Assembly: GCF_002895435.1 (NCBI RefSeq)
Contig: NZ_POYJ01000002.1
Location: 620,001 to 684,000, forward strand
Direction: 5' to 3'
Source of the DNA: Aquimarina sediminis
Lineage (GTDB): Bacteria; Bacteroidota; Bacteroidia; Flavobacteriales; Flavobacteriaceae
DNA length: 64,000 nt
Part shown: piece after piece, positions 47,729 to 56,595 of the stretch
How positions within the stretch are numbered: position 1 is the stretch's first letter
How the letters are laid out: each line of letters starts with the position of its first letter
Program-made: the position numbers and the translations under genes
Notes under the pieces: generated by a model
Told to the model about the DNA's origin: nothing
Databases searched by the model: none
What the model saw: only the letters and a program-made list of their open reading frames with translations

Positions 47729-48886
47729 ATGCAATTGCCAAAAAAACTTCAGAAAAAACTTCAGAATCGAGAAGAGAACAACTCACTTAGAAGACTCTAT
47801 AGTAAGGGTAACCATGTAGATTTTTCTTCTAATGACTATCTTGGATTTGCTGCTAAAAAGAAAATTTTTGAACAAGCTCATAAGATACTTGAAGAAAGAG
47901 AGATTTATCAGAATGGAGCTACAGGATCTCGTTTGCTTTCTGGAAATTATAAGTTGTATGAAGAGACCGAAACCCAGTTGAAAGAATTTCATAATGCCGA
48001 AGCTGCATTATTGTTTAATTCGGGATATGATGCTAACATCGGTTTTTTTTCTGCTATACCACAGCGAGGGGATCTTGTTTTTTATGACGAATTGATTCAT
48101 GCCTCAATCAGGGACGGCATCCAAATGAGCAATGCCAAAGCGTATAAGTTTGGACATAATGACTTAGATGATCTACAAAATAAGGTTCTGAAGCTTGGGT
48201 CTTCCAAAAACAGTATGGCAGAAACTAAGATCTATGTGGTTACCGAATCAATTTTTTCAATGGATGGTGATGCTCCAAATCTAGAGAGATTTGTGTTGTT
48301 TTGTAAGAATCATAACTGTCACCTTATTGTTGATGAAGCTCATGCAACAGGGGTGTTTGGAGAATGTGGTGTAGGGCTATTACAGGCTCTGAACCTTCAG
48401 GATCAGGTTTTTGCCAGAATCAATACATTTGGTAAAGCTATGGGGTGCCACGGTGCGGTAATTTTGGGCTCTATAGATTTAAAAAAGTACTTAATAAATT
48501 TTGCAAGAAGTTTTATATATACTACAGGGCTCCCTCCCCACTCTCTGGCTACAATTCAGGCTGCATATCAAGAGCTTATAAATACATCTCAAGTTGAAAA
48601 ACTTACTCAAAATATTACTTTTTTTAACTCTAAAGTAGAAATAACAAAGCTGAAATCTCAATTTGTCAAAAGTAATTCGGCAATACATTCCTGCATTATC
48701 TCGGGTAATGAGAACGTAAAAAACGTAGCAGCAAAATTACAAGAAAATGGGTTTGATGTAAAGCCGATTTTATCTCCTACCGTTCCAAGAGGTCAAGAAC
48801 GATTACGCTTTTGTATACATTCTTATAATTCTAAAGAAGAAATTTCGGAAGTTTTAGAACTACTTGCTACTTTTGTCCAAGCATGA
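47729..48886 (+). CDS. bioF: 8-amino-7-oxononanoate synthase (biotin synthesis)
   Basis: 385 aa PLP-dependent alpha-oxoamine synthase. Condenses pimeloyl thioester with alanine. NDYLGFA, NGATGSRLLSGN, DEAHATGVFGECGVG and the PLP-Lys motif TFGKAMGCHGAVILG are in order. Alpha-oxoamine synthases are hard to tell apart by sequence, but three further bio genes on the same strand settle it. The stop overlaps the next ATG by four bases. Confidence 0.93.
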   Translation: MQLPKKLQKKLQNREENNSLRRLYSKGNHVDFSSNDYLGFAAKKKIFEQAHKILEEREIYQNGATGSRLLSGNYKLYEETETQLKEFHNAEAALLFNSGYDANIGFFSAIPQRGDLVFYDELIHASIRDGIQMSNAKAYKFGHNDLDDLQNKVLKLGSSKNSMAETKIYVVTESIFSMDGDAPNLERFVLFCKNHNCHLIVDEAHATGVFGECGVGLLQALNLQDQVFARINTFGKAMGCHGAVILGSIDLKKYLINFARSFIYTTGLPPHSLATIQAAYQELINTSQVEKLTQNITFFNSKVEITKLKSQFVKSNSAIHSCIISGNENVKNVAAKLQENGFDVKPILSPTVPRGQERLRFCIHSYNSKEEISEVLELLATFVQA

Positions 48887-49299
48887 AAGAGGCTTTTAAA
48901 ACTGTTGCGGTTTTTCAATATTCTGCAGAAGCATTGATTATAAAAGGAAAATTAGAATCAGAAGGGATTCAGGTTTTTACCATGGATATGCATACAATCG
49001 ATACAGATCCACTAGTGAGTAATGCTATAGGGGGAGTAAAATTAAAAGTATGGGCAGAAGATGAACAACGAGCTTTTCAGGTTTTAGAAAGTATACATAA
49101 ATATGCAATAGGAAATCAAGGACAACCAATTTACTGCCCACAATGTAATGGAGAAAAGATAATGCTGACATCAACAATAGATAGTCTCAAAAGTTTACTC
49201 TTTTTCTTATTTGGTTTTATTTTATTCCTCTTGCCAATGTATCAAAAGATGAAGTATAAATGCGAGGATTGTAAAAAAGAATTTAATATTGATGAATAA
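48883..49299 (+). CDS. DUF2007 domain protein with C-terminal zinc ribbon and membrane helix
   Basis: 138 aa. N-terminal DUF2007 (about 5-70; FQYSAEALIIKGKLESEGIQVFT), then CPQC near 85, a transmembrane helix (LLFFLFGFILFLLPMYQ, about 104-121), then KCEDCKKEF. The two CxxC pairs could form one zinc ribbon interrupted by the membrane segment. It is wedged between bioF (4-bp overlap) and bioD (8-bp overlap), so its expression is coupled to biotin synthesis. Role unknown. Confidence 0.85.
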   Translation: MKEAFKTVAVFQYSAEALIIKGKLESEGIQVFTMDMHTIDTDPLVSNAIGGVKLKVWAEDEQRAFQVLESIHKYAIGNQGQPIYCPQCNGEKIMLTSTIDSLKSLLFFLFGFILFLLPMYQKMKYKCEDCKKEFNIDE

Positions 49300-49912
49300 A
49301 AAGATTTTTATCACGGGAATAGGGACAGAAGTGGGTAAAACCATTGCCTCGGCAATTGTAGTCGAAGCACTGCAAGCTGATTATTTTAAGCCAATACAAG
49401 CAGGAGATTTAGAATACTCTGATACAGATAAGGTACAAGAGTTAATATCGAATACAAAATCTAAGTTTCATAAAAATAGCTATGCTCTACATACTCCTAT
49501 GAGCCCTCATGCCGCTGCAGAAATTGATGGTATTACTATTGAAATTGATAAAATAAAGATTCCTCAGGGTGATAATCATTTGGTTGTAGAAGGAGCAGGT
49601 GGATTGTTGGTTCCGTTAAATAATGAAGACACTATTTTGGATTTAATAGATCATGATTATCATGTTATTGTCGTTTCAAGGCATTATTTAGGAAGTATCA
49701 ACCATACATTGATGACTATTAGAATTCTGAAAGAAAAAGGATTAAATGTGTCTGTTATTTTTAATGGAGAAGATCATAAAACTACTCAAGACATCATAAA
49801 AAGAATGACCGACATTAATGTTATTGGAAGAATTGATGAAGAACCTTATTTTGATAAAGCTGTAGTTAAGGAATATGCCGAGCTGTTTAGAGATAAATTG
49901 CAAAGTATTTAA
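49292..49912 (+). CDS. bioD: ATP-dependent dethiobiotin synthetase
   Basis: 206 aa from ATG 49292 (a TTG three bases earlier is in frame). Closes the ureido ring of dethiobiotin from 7,8-diaminopelargonate, CO2 and ATP. P-loop FITGIGTEVGKT, the substrate-binding KPIQAGD, and VEGAGGLLVPLN are all present. Starts inside the last codons of the DUF2007 gene. Confidence 0.95.
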   Translation: MNKKIFITGIGTEVGKTIASAIVVEALQADYFKPIQAGDLEYSDTDKVQELISNTKSKFHKNSYALHTPMSPHAAAEIDGITIEIDKIKIPQGDNHLVVEGAGGLLVPLNNEDTILDLIDHDYHVIVVSRHYLGSINHTLMTIRILKEKGLNVSVIFNGEDHKTTQDIIKRMTDINVIGRIDEEPYFDKAVVKEYAELFRDKLQSI

Positions 49913-49956
49913 TCCAGGATTTTAGAAGCTTCGTTTTTGAATAAAATGATAAAGAC

Positions 49957-51222
49957 ATGAGTTTAAAAGAAAGAGATAAAAAGCATATTTGGCATCCACT
50001 TACCCAGCATAAGATTCATCCTGATGCCTTACCAATTGTTAAGGCAAAAGGAGCTCTGTTATATGGAGAAGACGGTAAGACGTACATAGATGGGATTGCA
50101 TCCTGGTATACCGCTATGTACGGGCATTGCAACGATTATATTTTGAAGCAGGTTCAAGATCAAATGAAGCAGTTAGATCAGATTGTATTTGCGGGTTTTA
50201 CTCATGAACCTGCGATTAGATTATCAGAAGAGCTAATTAAAATTTTACCTGAGAATCAGGAAAAGATTTTTTTCTCAGATAACGGATCTACAGCCAATGA
50301 AGTAGGGATTAAAATGGCTTTGCAGTATCATTTTAATAGAGGAGAAAAAAGAAATACAATTATTGCCTTTGAAGACGGTTTTCATGGGGATACCTTTGGG
50401 GCTATGTCTGCCTCTGGATTGTCGGTATACAATGGTCCTTTTGAAGATTTTTTTATAGATGTAAAACGTATTCCTACTCCTAATTTTGAAAATATTGACG
50501 ATATCATAAAGCTATTGGAAAGGTATATGGCTGCTAATACTGTGGCGGCATTTATCTATGAGCCATTAGTACAGGGAGCAAATGCAATGCATATGTATGA
50601 AACCAGGTATTTAGACCAAATTCTTAATGTCTGCAAAGAAAATAATGTTATTACTATTGCAGATGAGGTAATGACTGGTTTTGGAAAAACAGGAAAAACC
50701 TTTGCTTCTGATTATATAGAAACCAAACCAGATATTATTTCGATGTCCAAATCCTTAACCGCAGGATTTGTACCTATGGCAGTAACAAGTTGTACGCAAC
50801 AAATTTATGATGCTTTTCTTGATGATTCTGTAGGTAAGGCTTTTTTTCATGCACATACCTATTCTGCTAATTCTATTGCATGTACAGTTGCATTAGCTGG
50901 GATAGAATTACTACAAACCGAAGAATTTCAGAGTCATATCGAAAGAATAGTCAAATCCCATTCAGATTTTAATGCCAAAATAGAAAATCACCCCAAGGTT
51001 AAGACAACCAGACAAAAAGGAGTAATCTATGCATTGGACCTGGATATAGAAATGGATCGATATGGTAAGAAACGTTATGAGATCTTTGATCATTTTATGA
51101 AAAATGGCGTAGCGTTAAGACCATTAGGAAGTACCGTATATATATTGCCTCCGTATGTGATTACTCAGGATCAATTGGAGAAAGTGTATGATACTATTGT
51201 CGAGTTGTTGGAAACGATTTGA
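49957..51222 (+). CDS. bioA: Adenosylmethionine-8-amino-7-oxononanoate aminotransferase
   Basis: 421 aa class III PLP aminotransferase. Makes 7,8-diaminopelargonate. KHIWHPLTQH at the N-terminus is characteristic of BioA. Further landmarks: DGIASWYTAMYGH, DEVMTGFGKTGK, the PLP Lys in SMSKSLTAGFVPM, and RPLGSTVYILPPYVI. 44 bp after bioD. Last gene of the bioF-DUF2007-bioD-bioA run. Confidence 0.96.
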   Translation: MSLKERDKKHIWHPLTQHKIHPDALPIVKAKGALLYGEDGKTYIDGIASWYTAMYGHCNDYILKQVQDQMKQLDQIVFAGFTHEPAIRLSEELIKILPENQEKIFFSDNGSTANEVGIKMALQYHFNRGEKRNTIIAFEDGFHGDTFGAMSASGLSVYNGPFEDFFIDVKRIPTPNFENIDDIIKLLERYMAANTVAAFIYEPLVQGANAMHMYETRYLDQILNVCKENNVITIADEVMTGFGKTGKTFASDYIETKPDIISMSKSLTAGFVPMAVTSCTQQIYDAFLDDSVGKAFFHAHTYSANSIACTVALAGIELLQTEEFQSHIERIVKSHSDFNAKIENHPKVKTTRQKGVIYALDLDIEMDRYGKKRYEIFDHFMKNGVALRPLGSTVYILPPYVITQDQLEKVYDTIVELLETI

Positions 51223-51252
51223 TTATATAATTATAGCTTGCAGAAAAAGATG

Positions 51253-52278
51253 CTACTTTTTTATTAGATGTTCTAGGGTGGTCTTAAAATTTTTAGGATC
51301 ATCAATGAAAAAGGCTAAGGTTTTATAGTTTTTGTTCATTCCATAAAGACCAATAAGTCTATTTTCTTTTTTTAGAGAAATAACAATGTTATGACTTTCT
51401 AGGGCACCAAGAGGAGATAGTTTTCTGGTCTGGGTATCAAATTTAATTTCTTTACTTATTATCTCTACAGACTCAATGTCATTAACGTCTATCGTAGTTT
51501 CGCTCAGAATACCATAGCGTAAGTGTATTTTGTGACCTTCAATACTAAAAGGTCTTTTGATTATAGATTTTAAAAAACCAAAAATTTGAATACTGGAGTA
51601 TATACTTATTATACTTGCTATCCAAGCTGCTGATGTATTCCATTTTAAAAGAAGAAAGTGTAATGCATATGTTTCTATACCAATGATAATGATAAGTGCA
51701 GAAAGTAAAGAAAGAGTTCCACTGTTTTTGTGATAGGTAAATTCATTATCTGCTATGGCTTTCTTTTTCCAATAAATAAATCCAAAATAGAAAATAGCAA
51801 GCTCCATTGTAAGAAGTATTGCGATCTTTTTAGGTAGAATTTGAAGACAAGTTGCCCTTAAAACGGAGAAAAAATCTACTTCATTTTTTGCGTTGATCTT
51901 AAATCGTTTTATAGTTTGGCGAACTTTGTAGTAAACAAAAATAACTACTCCTAATTCTATAAAAGGAAACACCCAGGTTTTTATCAGGTTTAATAAGGAT
52001 TGATGTTCTTTTGGAATGATATAAGAACTGGTAATTATTCCCAGAACAAAAAAAGAGGCAGTGGTGATTTTAGGAATATTTTTCTTTTTGCTTAATAAAA
52101 AGAAAATAGTCGGTATTGTAAAAAGTAGATCCAGAGTGATACCAATCGATAATGTATTAGTATGCGTATCAAATATCTTTGATTGTGTAATTAGAACTAC
52201 AAACAAGATAAGAAGCAGCGGTGTGCCAAATAGTATTACATTATCGTTGATTTTAGTTGTTATATTCTTGCTGTTCAT
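51253..52278 (-). CDS. Membrane protein with PH-like C-terminal domain, unknown function
   Basis: 341 aa. About seven hydrophobic helices (residues 12-30, 35-55, 68-85, 98-120, 150-172, 188-210, 217-240). A soluble beta-rich domain at about 250-335 (IDVNDIESVEIISKEI) resembles the bacterial PH-like domain of YdbT/YcxB-type proteins; that resemblance is by eye only. Its first 26 bp overlap the end of the Coa1-like gene, so both are cotranscribed and coupled. Confidence 0.7.
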   Translation of the reverse strand: MNSKNITTKINDNVILFGTPLLLILFVVLITQSKIFDTHTNTLSIGITLDLLFTIPTIFFLLSKKKNIPKITTASFFVLGIITSSYIIPKEHQSLLNLIKTWVFPFIELGVVIFVYYKVRQTIKRFKINAKNEVDFFSVLRATCLQILPKKIAILLTMELAIFYFGFIYWKKKAIADNEFTYHKNSGTLSLLSALIIIIGIETYALHFLLLKWNTSAAWIASIISIYSSIQIFGFLKSIIKRPFSIEGHKIHLRYGILSETTIDVNDIESVEIISKEIKFDTQTRKLSPLGALESHNIVISLKKENRLIGLYGMNKNYKTLAFFIDDPKNFKTTLEHLIKK

Positions 52279-52693
52279 ATCCTAATAAATCTATTTGTTC
52301 ATCAGTTTTGTCGATAATTATATACATTTCGGTGTATGACCATTGATCATTTCGTTTGGATCCTACTACAAATAGCCTAGCTTCTCCTTTAGGTCCTTTT
52401 ACAGGGATTGACATATCTGCAGATCCGATTCCATTTGTATACGATATGCTACCGCTCATTATTCCGTCTGTTTCTATAGGTTGTCCTAGAATTGTAATCA
52501 CATACTCATCCTCATTTACTTTTGCAAGAGCCTCTTGAGAAGGTGTAGATTCACTTATTAATTCATTTACACCAAAGATTAGAGAGCCTAAGAAAACAAA
52601 AAATAAAACAATTAGGGTAAGACATCCTCCTACTGGCACAGCCCATCCCCAATTTCTGGCAAACCAGCTTTTTTCTTGTGTATGATTATTCAT
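52253..52693 (-). CDS. Coa1 family protein (cytochrome oxidase assembly-like)
   Basis: 146 aa. Short cytosolic N-terminus ending WFARNWGW, one transmembrane helix (about 18-42), then a soluble domain with DGIMSGSISYTNGIGSADMSIPVKGPKGEARL, the core of the Coa1 family (mitochondrial cytochrome oxidase assembly factor 1 homologues). In bacteria the role is unproven. It lies on the minus strand between bioA and the ketosynthase gene, and overlaps the following membrane protein gene by 26 bp. Confidence 0.78.
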   Translation of the reverse strand: MNNHTQEKSWFARNWGWAVPVGGCLTLIVLFFVFLGSLIFGVNELISESTPSQEALAKVNEDEYVITILGQPIETDGIMSGSISYTNGIGSADMSIPVKGPKGEARLFVVGSKRNDQWSYTEMYIIIDKTDEQIDLLGYEQQEYNN

Positions 52694-52814
52694 AAATGAT
52701 TAGTTTGTTTATGTTATAAAGATAAGTATCTAAAAACTGTTTTTTGTTACTAAATTTATTTTTAAAAGAATAGTAAAAAGCGATATAACTATTGAACAAG
52801 ATCGAACAAACCAG

Positions 52815-52822
52815 TACATTTG
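52815..52822 (+). promoter_or_regulatory. -33/-7 promoter for ketosynthase gene
   Basis: TACATTTG (52815-52822) with TTG at 52792-52794, 20 bases upstream. The TTG start codon is 14 bases downstream. Confidence 0.55.
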
Positions 52823-52836
52823 CCAAAACTTGAAAA

Positions 52837-53997
52837 TTGCAACAAAAAGTATCAATAACCGGAATTTCTTCTATATCCCCATTAGGAATTTCTTCTGGAG
52901 ATATATGGAAAGCATATAAAGACCCTCTGCATCGTATTACGAATAGGGAGTTTGAAGGAGAACAAACTGTCGTAGGAGAATTAAAAGAAGATGTAAAGGG
53001 AGTTGTAGAACAACTAAGAGTAGAGGATAGTCATTATGAAGCATTAGATGATTCTGTACTTTTTGGGATATATGCTGCCAGGCAAGCTGTTAAAATTGCA
53101 GGTTGGGATAAAGATCGCAACTTTGGAATTAACATAGGTTCTTCGCGTGGAGCAACAGGGCTTTTTGAAAAATATCATAAAGAATTCCTTGAAACAGGTA
53201 AATCATCTACGTTAAGTTCTCCTACTACTACTCTCGGTAATATTTCATCGTGGATTGCTCATGATTTACAAACAAGTGGACCAGAAATAAGTCATTCGAT
53301 TACCTGCTCTACAGCATTACATGCAATGCTTAATGGCGTAGTGTGGCTACAATCGGATTTTGCAAATCAATTTTTAGTGGGGGGAAGTGAAGCACCGTTA
53401 ACTTCATTTACTATTGCTCAAATGAAAGCGCTTAAAATTTATGCATCAGATACAGAATTGCCATATCCTTGTCAGGCAATGAATTGGGGTAAAAAAAGAA
53501 ATTCTATGTTTCTTGGTGAGGGTGCTGCCGTAGCGTGTTTAGAAAAAGGAACTAAAGAAAATGCGATAGCTTTAATTGGAGGTGTTGGGTATGCAACAGA
53601 ACCCTTGAAACATAATATATCTATATCAACTGATGCAGATTGTTTTCAAAGATCAATGAAAATGGCTTTGGGTAAAACACCGACAAATGAAGTAGATGCC
53701 ATTGTAATGCACGCTCCAGGAACAGTAAAAGGAGATTTAGCAGAATATAATGCTATTAAAGCCGTTTTTAAAGACGTAGTACCTGCTTTGACAACTAATA
53801 AATGGAAAATTGGACATACTTTTGGAGCTAGTGGGATTCTTAGTTTAGAATTAGCAGTATTAATGTTAAAACATCAAGAGTTTATACCTGTGCCATTCGT
53901 TACGTATGATTCATTTCCTAAGCAATTGAATAAGATTATAGTAAATGCAGTTGGTTTTGGAGGTAATGCAGTTAGTATTCTGCTTGAACGCCCTTAG
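52837..53997 (+). CDS. Beta-ketoacyl-ACP synthase (FabF-like) in biotin locus
   Basis: 386 aa from TTG 52837 (MQQKVSITGISSISPLG). Thiolase-fold condensing enzyme with the complete FabF-type triad: C157 in TCSTALHAML, H292 in MHAPGTVKGD, H327 in IGHTFGASG. About 25 residues shorter than FabF and with a divergent motif around the second catalytic His (HAPGTVKGD against HGTGTxxND), so not the housekeeping KAS II. Placed between bioA and bioB with its own promoter. A role in making the pimeloyl chain is a reasonable inference. Confidence 0.85.
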   Translation: MQQKVSITGISSISPLGISSGDIWKAYKDPLHRITNREFEGEQTVVGELKEDVKGVVEQLRVEDSHYEALDDSVLFGIYAARQAVKIAGWDKDRNFGINIGSSRGATGLFEKYHKEFLETGKSSTLSSPTTTLGNISSWIAHDLQTSGPEISHSITCSTALHAMLNGVVWLQSDFANQFLVGGSEAPLTSFTIAQMKALKIYASDTELPYPCQAMNWGKKRNSMFLGEGAAVACLEKGTKENAIALIGGVGYATEPLKHNISISTDADCFQRSMKMALGKTPTNEVDAIVMHAPGTVKGDLAEYNAIKAVFKDVVPALTTNKWKIGHTFGASGILSLELAVLMLKHQEFIPVPFVTYDSFPKQLNKIIVNAVGFGGNAVSILLERP

Positions 53998-54484
53998 TAC
54001 TATTAAAGGTAGTGTCTTTTTATTTGTTTATCTAATATTATAGGCTGTACTATGAAAAACACTGGATAGATAACAAAAAAGCCTTGATCACTCAGTACTA
54101 AGGTGGATGCTACTTTGATAACAAGTGGATAAACTGACAAGACTACCTCAAACTTTCAGTATTGAAGTACCTAAACTGACAAAGTTGCGTGGATTTTTAA
54201 CAGTTGAAGTACCCTAGGGTGCTTCTGAAGTAGGTAGGAGTACTTATATAAGTGAGGGTATGGATATGAAAAAGTACCTAAATCGGATTCAAAATAGGAA
54301 TGAATCGTATGCCACAGGGAAAATTTGTAATATTTGAAAAAGCAGGCATAATCCGTATCTTGAAGAACCTAAAAAGTTTTTTAAACTATTTGAAAGGTTT
54401 TTAGGAATAAAGTAGTGATATTTGTCAACAAAATTTATAGCTTAAAGCTACGTATTTTTTGATACATTTAATTATTTATGATTT
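53998..54484. other. Intergenic region between ketosynthase gene and bioB
   Basis: 487 bp without a gene. 21-bp repeat array C occupies 54061-54291; the remaining 190 bp before bioB is AT-rich. TATTTTTTG near 54450 is one base too long for a standard -7 box. Confidence 0.65.
54061..54291. repeat. Degenerate 21-bp tandem repeat array C
   Basis: Eleven consecutive 21-bp units in phase. The clearest pair starts at 54124 and 54166, sharing TAAACTGACAA at the same place in the unit. Units at 54166, 54208 and 54229 all begin AGTA. One frame reads as heptads VDKLTRL, VPKLTKL and RGFLTVE before a stop. Same heptad logic as arrays A and B, 30 kb away. Confidence 0.78.
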
Positions 54485-55588
54485 ATGAGCATTATTAGAC
54501 ACGATTGGACAGAGCAAGAGGTTCTTGATATTTACAATATGCCTTTAATGGATTTGTTGTACAAGGCAGCTACAATTCATAGAGAATGTCATGATCCTAA
54601 TACAGTACAGGTTTCAACTCTCTTATCTATTAAAACAGGAGGGTGTCCTGAAGATTGTGGATATTGTCCGCAAGCAGCAAGATATCATACCGATATTGGA
54701 GGTAATGATCTTATGAGTGTGAGACAGGTCAAAGCACAAGCACTTCGTGCAAAAGCTTCTGGAAGCTCCAGAGTGTGTATGGGAGCTGCTTGGCGTAATG
54801 TTAAGGATGGTCAAGAGTTCGAGGATGTGTTAGAAATGGTACGTACCATTAACAAATTGGATATGGAAGTGTGCTGTACCCTGGGAATGCTTACTGAAAA
54901 CCAAGCGCAAAGGCTGGCAGAAGCAGGGTTATATGCTTATAACCATAACCTAGATACTTCTGAAGATTATTATAAAGAAGTAATTTCTACTCGTGGATTT
55001 GAAGATCGTTTAAAAACGATTGAAAATGTTAGAAAAACAAATGTTACCGTATGTAGTGGTGGTATTATTGGTATGGGAGAAAAAGTTGAAGACCGGGCAG
55101 GAATGCTAGTAGCACTATCTAGATTAAGTCCTCAGCCAGAATCTGTGCCTATAAATTCTTTGGTAGCTGTAGAAGGAACTCCAATGGAAGATCAGAAACC
55201 CGTATCTATGTGGGATATGATTAGAATGGTGGCTACAACACGAATTGTAATGCCAATAACACAGGTTAGACTTTCTGCTGGTAGAACAGAAATGAGTAGA
55301 GAAGGACAAGCAATGTGTTTCTTTGCCGGGGCAAATTCAATTTTTGCAGGAGATAAATTATTAACAACTCCTAATCCCGATGTACATGAAGATATGGAGA
55401 TGTTTAAAATGTTAGGGCTAAATCCTCAAAAACCATTTGTGAAAAAAGCACAACCCGAAACCGTAGAGGCAGAAGATTCAGAATTTGAATCGATGGGAGA
55501 AAAACCTAAATGGACTAGACCTACACATACAATTGAAAGAAATGAAGCTGCCAAGCAAAAAGCTAAGGGAGTAACAGTAGATAAATAA
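54485..55588 (+). CDS. bioB: Biotin synthase
   Basis: 367 aa radical SAM enzyme that inserts sulphur into dethiobiotin. The SAM-cluster Cys residues are C54, C58 and C61 in GGCPEDCGYCPQAARY. YNHNLDTSEDYY, CSGGIIGMGE and RLSAGR (Arg ligand region of the [2Fe-2S] cluster) are intact. The C-terminus carries an acidic then basic tail of about 40 residues beyond the usual length of about 330, common in Bacteroidetes. Separated from bioF-D-A by 3.3 kb. Confidence 0.97.
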   Translation: MSIIRHDWTEQEVLDIYNMPLMDLLYKAATIHRECHDPNTVQVSTLLSIKTGGCPEDCGYCPQAARYHTDIGGNDLMSVRQVKAQALRAKASGSSRVCMGAAWRNVKDGQEFEDVLEMVRTINKLDMEVCCTLGMLTENQAQRLAEAGLYAYNHNLDTSEDYYKEVISTRGFEDRLKTIENVRKTNVTVCSGGIIGMGEKVEDRAGMLVALSRLSPQPESVPINSLVAVEGTPMEDQKPVSMWDMIRMVATTRIVMPITQVRLSAGRTEMSREGQAMCFFAGANSIFAGDKLLTTPNPDVHEDMEMFKMLGLNPQKPFVKKAQPETVEAEDSEFESMGEKPKWTRPTHTIERNEAAKQKAKGVTVDK

Positions 55589-55658
55589 CATTGTCTGTTT
55601 GTGTTTTTTTAAAATGCTAATTTATTATTAATATAGATTAGCATAGGTTGTAGATGCC

Positions 55659-55666
55659 TATTTTTG
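55659..55666 (+). promoter_or_regulatory. -7 box for JmjC-like gene (leaderless GTG)
   Basis: TATTTTTG ends 6 bases before the GTG at 55673, so a leaderless transcript starting on or beside GTG is predicted. Confidence 0.5.
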
Positions 55667-55672
55667 TAGTAA

Positions 55673-56539
55673 GTGAAATTAAATTTAGAACAAATACCAA
55701 GGGTAAAAACAATTACCAAAGAGAAGTTTCTTAAGGAATATGTTGAATTACAGAAACCGGTGATCATTGAACGGTTAATTGGAGATTGGGCAGCTTATAA
55801 GAAATGGAACCTTTCTTATATCAATTCTTTAGCTGGCAATAAAATCGTTCCTCTGTATGATAGTAGACCTATCTCATCAGAACGAAAATTCAATGAGGCT
55901 CATACTAGTATGAAAATGAGTGATTATCTTAGCTTGCTTGAGAAAGGATCTACTGATTATCGTATTTTTTTGTATAATCTTCTAAAAGAAGTGCCAGAGC
56001 TTCAAGAAGATTTTAGATATCCTGAGATCGGGTTGAAATTCATGAAAAAATTACCATTTTTGTTTTTTGGAGGCGGTGGTTCTAAAGTGTTTATGCACTA
56101 TGATATAGATTATGCTAATATTCTTCATTTTCATTTTCATGGAGAAAAACAGTGTATCCTGTTTCCGCCATCAGAAACCAAATATCTATACAAACTACCA
56201 CATTCGTTAATCTCTCATCAGGACATAGACTTTACAAATCCTGATTTTAAAAAATGGCCTGCACTAGAAAAGGCAAAAGGATATATTGCCAATTTGAAAC
56301 ATGGAGAAACGCTATACATGCCAGAAGGTTATTGGCATCAAATGACATATTTAACTCCAGGGTTTTCTATGAGTATTCGCTCTATTGCTAAAAAGAAAAC
56401 ACGATTTATAAAAGCTACTTATAATGTTTTTATACTTCGCCATTTTGATAATTTTATGCGAAAGATCCGAGGTGAAAAGTGGATAGAGTATAAGAAACAC
56501 CAAGCTATAAAAAGAACTAGTAGAAAAGTAAAGACTTGA
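55673..56539 (+). CDS. Cupin-like (JmjC) domain protein
   Basis: 288 aa from GTG 55673. Cupin_8/JmjC fold typical of Fe(II)/2-oxoglutarate hydroxylases: N-terminal KPVIIERLIGDWAAYKKW, facial triad H142-x-D144 in FMHYDIDYAN and H222 in PEGYWHQMTYL. The C-terminal basic region (about 245-288) is rich in Lys and Arg. Bacterial members hydroxylate proteins or small molecules; the substrate is unknown. It lies 84 bp after bioB but has its own promoter. Confidence 0.85.
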   Translation: MKLNLEQIPRVKTITKEKFLKEYVELQKPVIIERLIGDWAAYKKWNLSYINSLAGNKIVPLYDSRPISSERKFNEAHTSMKMSDYLSLLEKGSTDYRIFLYNLLKEVPELQEDFRYPEIGLKFMKKLPFLFFGGGGSKVFMHYDIDYANILHFHFHGEKQCILFPPSETKYLYKLPHSLISHQDIDFTNPDFKKWPALEKAKGYIANLKHGETLYMPEGYWHQMTYLTPGFSMSIRSIAKKKTRFIKATYNVFILRHFDNFMRKIRGEKWIEYKKHQAIKRTSRKVKT

Positions 56540-56580
56540 GGTAGTTTTTTAATCTGTGATATGGCGAGGTAGCATTAAAA

Positions 56581-56586
56581 AGGAGG
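56581..56586 (+). promoter_or_regulatory. Canonical Shine-Dalgarno site
   Basis: AGGAGG within AAAAAGGAGG lies 9 bases before the ATG at 56596. Such sites are rare in Flavobacteriia. Confidence 0.6.
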
Positions 56587-56595
56587 TTAAGTCAA

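Noticed and set aside
54061-54291. CRISPR array as explanation for 21-bp periodic arrays (also 19771-20128 and 24321-24593)
   Set aside because: Units are contiguous with no unique spacers, are too short and divergent, and no cas genes are present.
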